Positions 34,345-44,842 of a stretch of 64,000 nucleotides of DNA are shown piece after piece. Made by a program: the position numbers and the translations under genes. The notes beneath the pieces were generated by a model, which saw nothing but the letters and a program-made list of their open reading frames with translations, ran no database searches and was not told the DNA's origin. Origin of the DNA: Gnetum montanum (taxonomy: Eukaryota; Streptophyta; Gnetopsida; Gnetales; Gnetaceae); assembly GCA_015680685.1 (NCBI GenBank), contig MNCI01001451.1, forward strand, positions 944,274-1,008,273, given 5' to 3'. The stretch's first letter is position 1. The number at the start of each line of letters is the position of its first letter.

Positions 34345-34583
34345 AAATCATTAGCGTATCATTTTGGTACCATGCCATGGCCTGAAATGGCCTAAAACTA
34401 CGGTACTAGGCCATGGCCCGAAATGGCCTATAACTATGCATCACGCCATGGCCCGAAATGGCCTAAAACTACGCTATCATACCATGGCCTGAAATGGCCT
34501 AAAACTATGCTACCATCCCAAGGCCCGAAATGGCCTAAAACTACGCTACCATACCATGGCTCGAAATGGCCTAAAACTAAAAC
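34345..34583 (+). repeat. Tandem array left of the antisense cassette, unit B
   Basis: Six units of about 36-38 bp carry CCATGGCCCGAAATGGCC then TAAAACTATGC. It lies between the protease end and the 3' end of the antisense gene. The matching four-unit array in C is at 48,545-48,695. Confidence 0.85.
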
Positions 34584-34750
34584 ATCAAAATCAAAAAGTT
34601 AACATAAAATTGATCACATAGACAATGCATAAGCCAACATAGAACCAATTCCTTTTCCAAATTTCTCCTTTTTCATTCAAAACTTTTGTCACTTAAACAA
34701 TGTTTTCAATAGTTTTGCAAAAAATTCAAAATTTCAAAAACCCCATGCTG

Positions 34751-37700
34751 TCATGGATTGTCGTCACCCGCATCATCTTCGCCCGCATCGTTTACTCCCA
34801 CATCATTCCCTTCTGCATCGCCTTCCTCTATACTACCTGTTACTGCCTCTTTATTTCCATCCTCTGTGGGCCCTGCGCCCTCATTTGGAATCTACATTGT
34901 AAAAGTGAAGTAGTTAGCTAGAGCAACACACGAAAGCTAGAATAGAGCATAAGCCTTAACATAGCAGAAAGTGACTAAACCACAATGGCCCTGCTTCTGT
35001 CTCGAAGGGTATACGATCCAAATCGAGCCCGAGGTGGTGCCAGACCTCCTCCTCCGTGATATTTGCCCAATGCCTATTGCTTGATTTAGCTTCTGTAGAA
35101 ACTTTCTCCTTTTTGACAGTCATCCATCTCGGTGGTCCTGGAGAAAAGAAGGTAGTAGCAGTTACACCTGTGGGAAGGTCCACTTCCCATTTAGGAGATT
35201 CACTGACCGTTACTTGCTCCATGAACTTGTTATAAGACTCAATAGCACCAATGGAATTCAGAAATGCTTTATAGGTAAACACCTTGACTGAAGCATCCCG
35301 GTATAGTTTACGATAGGTGGCACATTCTAGTTTATACATATGTTTATGGTTCTTCTAGGATTGCCCCCATTCGTAAACTCTGGTGCTATAGTCTTTCTAG
35401 TCCTAGTTCTTCTAAGCTAACAGGTCCATCTGCATCTGCTGTTCTATGATTTCTTGAGTGGCCTTGTTGTTGTGCTGCACGATTGTCTAATATCTAGCAT
35501 AATCTATTATAGTCGTGTGCCAATTGCCATCATTAGTATCATGGGCCATGAGGAATTCATTCTTGGATTTGAGGTCTCCCACTTTGGTGCTCAGTACAAC
35601 CTTCTCTTTCTTAGTTCTTTGAACCCATTTCCATAAGTCCTCATTGACATGCCTACACTCCCACAAGGAGCGTGCCAAGTCCAAAGAGAATTTTCTAGCC
35701 TCGTCATATATGCGATGAGGCACCTCGGCCACTTCGAGCAGGAATGTAGGCACGACACTAACTTGCAATGCCTGTTTCGGGTCCTATTTGAGTCGAGAGG
35801 CTATAACCACACAAAGAGCGCATTAGTCACATCAACATAGCAAAGTTAGTAGCTTAAGACATCTAGCGTAGAAACTTTAAAAAGCCTAGCGTAGCTACTT
35901 TACTTACCCACTTCAATATTGACCTACCTGAGATGGCTGATCATATCATTGACGACTCCTTGCATAAATGTAAGTTTGTTAGGGGTCTCGGCCCATGGTT
36001 CCAGGCGAGCAAGGGGAGGTCCTACATCATTGAAAATGGTGTCTGTTATGTAAACAAACACATCAATAATGACTAAGGTGGACTGTAATAAAGCTGTGAG
36101 TAATGTAAATGACAGTGTAAAGGATCCTACCTAATAAACCCTTAGGGGTAATAACGGGGGGATCACCCATCGACATATCATCGAATATATTGTCAAACTC
36201 ACTAGTGTCTAATTACAGTTCCCCTCCTTTCTGGCTCAAAGCTATGGTAGCACCCTTGGCATTTGTTCGCTCACCCGATGCTGAACTGCGTTCAGTAGAG
36301 GAACCTTCAACAGAAGTCCCTTTTCAATCGATGTGAGCTTCCTCTTTATTTACTAGCACCTTTCTTTTCAAGGTACCAGCATCCTCCTCATCCATAGGAG
36401 ACTCCTCTTCATCTCCAAAAATGTCCTCCTCATCAGTAAGAGGATTTTCCTTGATGACAGGAGCCCTTTCCTTAATGACAAGAGCTCCTTCCCTATTGAC
36501 AGGGGCCCTTTCTACTATGACTGGGCCCTTTGCATCTTTATTTTCTACCCCTGTCTTGGGGATCGACACCTCTTCTTCACCTTCTTCTTCTTCTTCATCT
36601 TCCTCTAGCAGGAAAAAAAACATATTCGCATTGTAGCTTAAACCACGTTAGCTAAAGTAGGTGCTACGCTATGCTACGCTATCTAGCGTAGCACATCATA
36701 GCAAGTATTTAGATCAAAAATGAAGAGACAAGCACAAATAAGAGCATTTACTGATGGGAGGCTATGTCTTGCATAGCTTAAACCGTAGTGATGGTCCCCC
36801 TTCCTTGACCATATGGGAAAGCTCTTCGTCTGGAGGAGGCCTCTTTCACCGCAACTTAGTGGCCACTTTCTCATCGATGAGACGTTTCCCCCATGATACA
36901 CTACCTATAACAGTAGGGGGCACCTCTCCCACACTATCATGGCCACGGAAGTTGCAGGCCACTCAATCCTTAGTCATCATAGAAAATGACTCCCCAATAG
37001 CTTTTGGGGGATCTTGGGCTTGGCAGGTCTGGAGGATTTGGTAGATCCATGGTTTGGAAATCTAGTTGCAACCTGGCATAACCCAGACTTCTTCCTCACA
37101 GACTACCAAAAGCTCCATAAAATGCTGCAAGCAGGCTATGTAAAAGGCATAGTGCACATTGAAACGAGACTCCTAATTCTTATGAAGCACAATGATTTCA
37201 GTTTGCAAGCCTTTACATAGATGCCTAGCCCAGTTGTAGCGGGCCCCCTCTTCCATGACCTCCCACATCATCTAAGCTTACTCAATCCCAATGATCTTTC
37301 CTTGGGAAAGTAGCTAGGGAAAGCATGGGCACAGAAGATGGGATAAACCTCTTTGACAACTCTTGGCTTGACCTTCTCCATGGGGATCCCCTTTTGCGCC
37401 TTTGCAACCCCTAGCAACTCCTCAATGTCCTCCTTTTGACAGTTCACCTCTTTCTTGGTCTTTGACCCTATAAGGATACCATCAATAGGGACATCGAAAA
37501 GGTCCATGAATAGTTGGTCATTAATTTCAAGAACCACCCACATATTGTGTATACATGTGTGGAAGTGGTCTACCTTCTTGGAAAATGAGTTCACTAGGGC
37601 AAGCATCTCAGCGGTAAGGACGCTTAGGTTTGGGGCCAGGAATAAATCCATGAGCCCAGCATCTTGAAGGTGCTTGATCAGGGATTTCAAGGCCGCGCTA

Positions 37701-39175
37701 CATATCCAACGTTGGCTCTCATCTACCTCTTCATACCTGAAGTAGATGTTGGCCTCCTAGTTCCCAGAAGTAATTACCGTCACCTCCTGGGACTTCTTCG
37801 CCCCTATAGCAGTTTGCACAAAAACACCAAAACACAAAAAAAACAAAGATCAAAAGCAAAAAAGCCAAAAACATATTAGGCAACGCATAAGTAGCAAAAA
37901 AAAAAACAGTGATGACACTTGAGCAGGTAGTAACTTACTATTTAGCTTACCAGGTTTAAATGGTGACGGGAATGGTGGAAGATCAACCAAGACATCTTTA
38001 GCGACGATCAGCTTAAAGGGTGACCATCCCTCATCTAACCAACTAGACTCGTATCTGTTGTAGAGTTTGGGATATCGGGTTGGGTAGGTTTTGTACTCAA
38101 CCCCGCATTAGCCTATCACACTTGCGCACATATTCTCAGTGGAAGAAAACTCCCGTAGCACCATTTGTGCTATGGTCAACACATCTGTATCGTCGTGAAG
38201 TCCATTCTCGTTGATGAAAAACCTGGTAATAAAAACACATTGTTAACATTTGGCTAACGTAGCGGAACATGGTTACAAAACTCACCCGCCAGCACTGTAA
38301 ATGGTTCCTGGTGGGTTTTGGAAGCACATTCCCATGTGATGCGTAATAAACAAGGTGTTGTAGGAATGGTAGCAATTATACTTAGGCATCTCCCAGATCC
38401 AAGCCAAACACCTCAAATTTCTAAGGCACTGATTGGGTCCCTCTCCTTGCTTGCTGCTAATTGCTCCATCCATCAAGAATCTCAGGATACCCTAATTTGC
38501 CCCAGGCAACACGGTTTTTGTTATGGCAGCTGCTACCTCCTTTGCCAGATGTGACCAAATAATCACACTGAAGCGTTGGAGGAGAAATTGCAGGAACTAC
38601 TATGCTCCCTCCCGGAACTAGACTACCTACTTCCCCACACGTGTATGGTTTGGAGGATCATTTGCCATTGGTTTGCTCATGTAGCACAGGGCCATCACAA
38701 TTTCTAGGACAATTAAGATTGGCCTTAGCGCTACCCTACATAGCACAATAGCAAATGTTAGCACCATGTCAAGTGGCTCAAATCAACCAAGCCAAGTGGC
38801 TCAAATCATCCAAGCCTCTACGGTAATGATAGCCACAACGATGGTGGTCTAGGTGACCTTGCATGCAACCTTAGCATAGCGTCTGTACGTCTACCACAAC
38901 CGAAACAGCAACAGCGATGGTGTAAGGGCCAAAACAATGATAATGTGATGATGGGAAAAAACACAGATGGCTGAACAAAATCGCAAAAACAAAAACAAGA
39001 AAAGAAAAAACAAATAACAAAGGCGTAAAAAAAATAGAGGAAGCATAGTGGCCTACCGGGTCAACGGTGTCTCCTCTTGCATTGTGATGTGCACCTACGA
39101 CACATGTCCTAGGGTTTCCTTTACTTCTTTGACCTTGGCGAGCATTGGGTTTTTGCGTTCTTTTCTAGGAGCCAT
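34751..39175 (-). pseudogene. Antisense eight-exon cassette gene, copy B
   Basis: Gene opposite to its host element, between protease and reverse transcriptase. Exons (minus): 39,175-39,057; 38,735-38,286; 38,222-37,951; 37,803-36,752; 36,604-36,131; 36,042-35,928; 35,800-34,980; 34,891-34,751, about 1,150 codons. Introns are GT-AG apart from the degraded exon 7 donor here (GT to TT; intact in copy C), and joins 1-2, 2-3 and 3-4 keep phase. Exon 1 is basic (MAPRKERKNP). Exon 2 resembles an FCP1/NIF HAD phosphatase: ALRPILIVLEIV-x-x-LCYM, FLQFLLQRFSVIIWS, NTLFI and NPPGTIY. Exon 3 has KTYPTRYPKLYN; exon 4 EEGARYNWARHLCKGLQTEI. Exon 5 is acidic with Glu runs; exon 7 is coiled-coil-like; exon 8 ends GEDDAGDDNP. 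Stops (for example TAG 39,097, where copy C has CAG) and a frameshift near 37,270 break it. The exon 6-7 join is not clean in phase. Function unknown; possibly a captured host gene. Confidence 0.7.
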
Positions 39176-39309
39176 CGTCTTACTTGTCGACTCTTCCTTT
39201 GTTGCTACATCGAACGGCCTCGCTCTTCATTAACACAATCGCTCTACGCTCCAAATGTAGGCTCTATGTTGTTACGGTGAAAATGACGAGTTTACCAAGG
39301 GTTAATCCC

Positions 39310-39317
39310 CATATATA
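39310..39317 (-). promoter_or_regulatory. TATA box of antisense gene, copy B
   Basis: CTATATAT on the minus strand, about 140 bases upstream of the ATG at 39,175. The flank GGGGATTAACCC is conserved in copy C, where the box reads TATAAAT. It suggests an independent promoter facing away from RT. Confidence 0.6.
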
Positions 39318-39474
39318 GCCATGATGATGAAAGGGAAACTTTTCATTCTCTCTCTTCATTTAATGTGGAGTATTTCATGGAGCGTAGCATGACTGCCACG
39401 GCGTAGCAACACTGTTCGCATTAAGGTAAGTGGGCCTGAGTGAAAGGCCTTAACACACTTCAAAATAGCCATTT

Positions 39475-39775
39475 TCCTTCACAAAAATATCTCGTTAGCA
39501 GTCCGCAAAGGCCCTTAAACTAGCGCCTTCCAGATTTTGCATCTTAACGGTCCAAAAAGACCTCAAACTAGTATGTTCACAACATACCTTGTTAGTGGTC
39601 CGCAAAGAGCTTAAACTAGCAGTTTTGACGTTTTACCTGTTCGCAGTTCGCAATGACATTAAACTAGCAGTTCTGCATTTTTTACATCAGCATTTTTGCA
39701 CTTTTACATTAGCAGTTTCACATTTCTACATCTTAACCATCAGCCACGACCTTAAACTGGCAAATTTTAAACCTT
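39475..39775 (+). repeat. Tandem array right of the antisense cassette, unit B
   Basis: Five or six units of about 55-60 bp with GTCCGCAAAGGCCCTTAAAC then TAGC, separated by T/C-rich spacers. The core is shared with the 3' arrays of elements A and B (GACCTTAAACTAGCA). It lies between the antisense promoter and the RT region. Confidence 0.75.
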
Positions 39776-39888
39776 ATATCATACTTCATACTTACGTCTA
39801 CAGTTTGCATGTCATTGCTATTTTGCAAATGCTCACTACACACGGTTACTACATATAGGTACCTCTTAACCAAACTTTCATCTCATTT

Positions 39889-42868
39889 TGGTAGGTTGAG
39901 TGAGAATGGAAATCCATCATGATTTCTCTTCACCTTTAACTTTAATAGGTCCACATGGTGAACTCGCAAGCCAACTAAACCCAGAACTAATAGATTGGGA
40001 ATCATCCATAGTTAGCACTATAGCATCCTTAAAGGCATCTTTAGACTGGCCTGGGCATATGGTCCAAGCCCTAGATTTAGAGGCTGGGGATGTAACTGAG
40101 GACCCTCTCATCGAAACGCCTGTGACCACATCCAAGGGGAAAGTAAAAATGTTAAAACTTAGTTCCCTCTTAGATTCACAGATGCATGACCCCATGGGGT
40201 TACACTGTGATGCCTTTTGGATGCAAAAACATTGGAGCAACCTACTAGTGAGCCATGACTTACATCTTTAGCGACTACATCTTAGAAACGCTGAACGACT
40301 ACATGGATGATATAGTGGTGAAATCTAAAGAAGCCGCTGATCATCCCAACGATCTAGGTGTAGTCCTCAAGTATTTCTAGTTGCATGATTTACGCCTCAA
40401 TCCTAAAAAGTGTGTCTTTTGGGTGAGAATCGAATGCATGTTAGGGTTTGTAGTATTGGAGGTTGGATTATGAGTGGACCTTGACAATGTCAAGGCCATC
40501 ATTAACCTGGCGCCACCTACAAATTGTAAGGAATTGCGTGGGCTGCAAGGTAGAGTACAGTTCATCAGAAGGTTTATAGCAAAGTTGATTGACAAGGTAG
40601 AATGGCCACCATAGTTCCAACAAGCCTTCGATGATATGAAGAAAGACCTCTTGCACCTCATAAGTATTTACCCACCAGAGAGGGATAAGCCTTTCTTCAT
40701 CTATCTTGCCACATTGGACACATCTATCGTGGCACTGTTATGTTAGAAACGAGATGATGGTTTTGAGATACCAGTGTACTACCTAAGTCATGCACTGATA
40801 GCATATGAAGCAAAATACAATGAGGTAGAGAGAAACTGCCTTGCCTTAGTGTTTGCATTGAAGAAGTGGAGACACTACGTGTTTCGTAGCAAAATTAACA
40901 CTATTTGCAAAAGCAACATACTCCGGGCTATCACAAACAATCTGTACGAAAGTAGTAGGATAGCTTGGTGGAAAGCAATAATAGTAGAATTCGATTTGCA
41001 TTATGTGAGCCAATCGTCGACGAAAGGTCAAGCCATAGCAACACAACTTACGACCTCACCCATCGACGATCAGGCGATCATAGACCCCTGAATTCCTAAA
41101 CGAGCATGTTAGCGCTATCAACGCAATCCCATCACATCTTGAAGCTACTTTGCATTTCGATGGCACCTCGACCGCGTGAGGGGGTAGTGCGGCTACTGTC
41201 ATTTCATTCCCTTATGGGGAAATGCATCCTTTAGCTTATCGTTTTGGGTTCCCTTGTATAAACAATGTGGCAGAGTACGAGGGGTTATTCTAGGGCCTTT
41301 TAGTAGCCTAAGCATTAAGCATACAACACCTGGCAATTCACGAAGATTCACAACTAATTGTGAATCAAATCACCGAGGTCTATGCCTACAAAGCTACACA
41401 CCTACAACCCTATTTCGACTTAGCGAAAAGCCTACTTAAACAGTTTGCAACAACGTATGTGTAACATGTGCCATGTAATGAAAACACCATAGTAGATGCC
41501 ATAGCCACCTTGGCATTAAATATTCCATCACACTTGTTTGCAAGTTTTCCAACCTTGATTACCGAGTGTAGTGAGCCTATCACTCAAGCGGTACACGTAG
41601 CCTCTGTCAGCGCTGCGGATACCCAGAAGTGGTACGCTAACATTAAAGCCCACCTACAACATGGCAAGCCCCCAAGTGGATTGAAATCTACCCAGAGAGA
41701 TGCAATTCATAAGTGTGCTCGGCAATATGTGCTTATGGGAGACAACACCCTATTAAAATGCTCCTATGACGGGATATTGCTGGCATGCATAAATGGGGAG
41801 CAAGAGCATAAGGTAATTAATGAAGTACACGAGGGATTGTGTGGTGGACATATAGCACCTAGGGATATGGCTATAAAAATCAGATGTCTAGGGTACTATT
41901 GGCCTCACATGGAACATGATTGCCTGGCCAAAGTCAAGATGTGTGATACGTGCCAACGATATGCAAATATCTTACACGTTTCACCTACAGAGCTACATCT
42001 GACACAGATTACATGGCCTTTCTAGCGATGGGGACTAGACCTCATAGGACCTATGATGCTTAAGTCCTCTGCAGGGCATAGCTTCATCATCACTGCCACT
42101 GAGTATTTTACTAAGTGAGTAGAGGCTATCCCCCTAAGGAAGACTACGTCTTAGTAGATTTGCCACTTCATCTTGGACAAGATGTTGACAAGGTTTGGAC
42201 TTCCCATGAGTATTGTGATAAAAAATGGGCCATAGTTGAGTAGTACAGAAACCTGAAACTTCTGTAGCAATCTTGGCATTAGAAAATCATTCTCCTCACC
42301 ATATTACCCGTAGGCGAATGAACAAGTAGAGGCTACAGATAAGTCCATCATAAACTTGCTAAAAAGGATTCTTAACAATAGCAAGAGGTGATGGCATGAG
42401 CAAATCCTCTATGTGCTATGGGCTTACAGGACAACATGTAGGACTACAATAGGTAAGACACCTTATAGTCTTGTTTATGGATCTGAAGCAGTGCTAGCTC
42501 TTGAGTTGCAGGTGCCATCACTCCAGATGAACTATCGAATGTCATGAGCGAAGCCCAGAACAACGAGTTGAGGATCATCGACCTCGACTCAATAGAGGAG
42601 GAGCATGTACAAACACTAAGCCACATAGAGCTACCAAAACAAACAATGACAAAAACATCATGCAAATCCACATCAATGGCCAATATAGAAGGGAAACCTC
42701 ATTCGGAAGGCTGTCCATGAGCATATGAACAAATTCTCAGCAAACTGGAAAGGTCCATACATGGTCACAAAATCCTTTGGGAATGAGGCCTTCAAGTTGG
42801 CACACATGGACAACAATGAGTTTGCAAATATGGTGAATCACTCATATCTTAAGCCATACTACATCTAA
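39889..42868 (+). pseudogene. pol B: RT with internal deletion, RNases H, integrase
   Basis: The frame opens at MRMEIHHDFSS and leads toward RT. Around 40,190 it jumps directly to YTVMPFG, missing about 460 bp (RT motifs) that unit C has at 55,033-55,490. YMDDIVVKSKE, the RT active-site box, is at 40,300. RNase H includes MYYLSHALIAYEAKYNEVE and the second RNase H has degraded HFDG and NNVAEYEG. The integrase has the zinc site ending CDTCQ and WGLDLIGP; ANEQVEA replaces ANGQAEA. It ends LKPYYI at TAA 42,866. Stops at 42,023 (TAG, against CAG in A) and 42,311 (TAG, shared with A) among others make it inactive. Confidence 0.85.
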
Positions 42869-42884
42869 TGCATGAAGCAGATAA

Positions 42885-43395
42885 GAAAACGTCCGCTACA
42901 GCATAAAATTGGTGAAGGTAAGAAAACGTTCACGATGACGTAAAACTGGCAAAGATAAGCAAACGTCTGCTACGGTGTAAAATTAGCAACGGTAAGCACG
43001 TCTGCTACAATGTAAAATTGGCAAAGCAGTCCACCATGACGTGAAACTGGCATAGACGGTTTCCTAGGACCTTAAACTAGCACACAGATAGTATGATACG
43101 ACTATGAACTGGCACAAACCATCCTCCATGACATAAAATTGGCATAGCATGGTCTACTAGGACTTTAAACTAGGACAATCCACCATCCACTACGACGTTA
43201 AACTAGCACAACGGTATTCTAGGACCTTAAACTAGCTCATCCACCATCCGATAGGACGATAAACTAGTACAACAGTCTGCTAGGACTCTAAACTACCACA
43301 ATGGTCTGCTAGGACCTTAAACTAGCACACCACAGTCTGCTAGGACCTTAAACTAGCACACCATGGTCTACCATGACCTTAAACTAGGTTCATGG
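42885..43395 (+). repeat. Tandem array in the 3' region of element B
   Basis: Same position and monomer as the array of A: about 15 units with CTGCTAGGACCTTAAACTAG and CACA, more degenerate at the integrase end. It confirms a family-specific 3' array. Confidence 0.85.
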
Positions 43396-43467
43396 CATGT
43401 CCCTAGCATGCATCTATGCCAGTACACAACAAGCAAGCGTGCATAGTGCCGACTCGGGGTGGGACAT

Positions 43468-44669
43468 TGCAGTTCCAGAATGTTGTTCACGATGCCAAGA
43501 AAACACCCTCTAGAACATATGCAATGCCACTGCTCTTGGCATCTTACTAATCCTCTGGAGATGTCTTATGACATCTTGCTGACTCTATGGACCTACTGCC
43601 ACCATGGCTCATTGCCCTGGTAGTAGCTTCCCTGGTCAGCACCTGCTGCTGGAGTTCCAGCAGTATTGTGGCCCAGCCACAATATTGTTATGCTCCAGCC
43701 CCTTCCAGTGCCTGAGCTCAAGAGATGTTTAGCTGTTGGGTAGCCAATCTCATAGCTGAACTAAAAACGCTTACCTTGGGTAGGGATTCCTGAGCATCTG
43801 CATTCACAGTAGCTCCTAGCCTCCTCAATGCCAGCTCCTCCACACTGATGTTGCCAAGGCTGCTTCTAGCCTTCCTAGTTTGGACATTGCATGCCTCAGC
43901 AACAACATCAGTTGCTCTAGCAACATCCATAGCAAGATCATTGCCTTCATTTTGCATCATGGTTATTTCTCTTGGTTTTCTCTCTGTTGTGTTTGCAGGG
44001 TGCATACTAGAGGGGCATCGATCAAAGGTGCGTTTCGCCACTGCAGCATATGCTACAACATTACAAGGTGGTTGTCTTAACTAGCTTAGCTACTTTGGAG
44101 TGCACATCCTATCCTTCCCCTTTAGCCCCTTTACCTCGTTCCTCACACTCACAATCCACTCTCTCCCCTATTTTACAAGCTTTTTTCGATGCTTGTTAAG
44201 CCCTCCCATATGCTCAATCGCAAAGTCCATGATGCGTGTAACACAGCTCGTTGCATGGGAAGCATTTGTAGGCGGGTTAAAGCCTCATGTGGATGTAACA
44301 AAACTCATCCCAGAAAAGACACACATGTCCTAAAAGAACATGGTTGTTTGCAAATGTAAAAGGCAAAACAGCAAAAGCAAAAAGCGTAAAAGAGAAAAGC
44401 TCACGCAAAAAAAAAAAAACAAAAAAACTTACTGAAAACAAAAGCCACATTGGTTGTTTTGTAGTAACCCTCTCTAAGTAATTCGACGAGAGGTCAAAGG
44501 TCAATGAAAGAGAAGATGACCATGCAAACAGCTCCCTTACAATCACTCAAATGAGGGACCTTGCTAAATATCATCTTTTCCATTTTCTTGAACCTCCCTT
44601 TCTTCTTGTTTAACCCTTTCCTTTTCCTTGCATAGCCAATGCAACACTCTCAAGCATAGCTAAGCGACA
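43468..44669 (+). mobile_element. LTR B (shared 3' LTR of B, 5' LTR of C)
   Basis: A 1,202-bp LTR starting TGCAGTTCCAGAATG after CGGGGTGGGAC (43,455-43,465, polypurine tract) and ending AGCGACA before TTGGCGATCATCGAAGAG (44,672-44,689, primer-binding-site-like). It is collinear with LTR A. It closes element B, which counts about 14 kb once insertion D is subtracted, and also opens unit C. Confidence 0.7.
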
Positions 44670-44842
44670 TCTTGGCGATCATCGAAGAGCAATGTTGGCA
44701 TCTTATCTTTCGTGGTGTTTCATATTCTTTGTTGACATTTCTCAGGTCCATCCTCCAGACATCGACAAAGAGGGGCTAATGAAACATCGTAAATTTTCAA
44801 GGAATTCTTGCTTCACTAGGTTCTTGGAATTTAGACAACATC

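Noticed and set aside
36421-36636. Plus-strand Ser-rich open frame, with a similar one at 50,778-51,167
   Set aside because: It is the complement of the acidic Glu-rich exon 5 of the antisense gene, which has splice borders and a conserved frame.
36754-37220. Plus-strand frames (GGYVLHSLNRSDGPP and the following one) conserved in B and C
   Set aside because: They are shadows of antisense exon 4, whose minus frame continues far longer in copy C.
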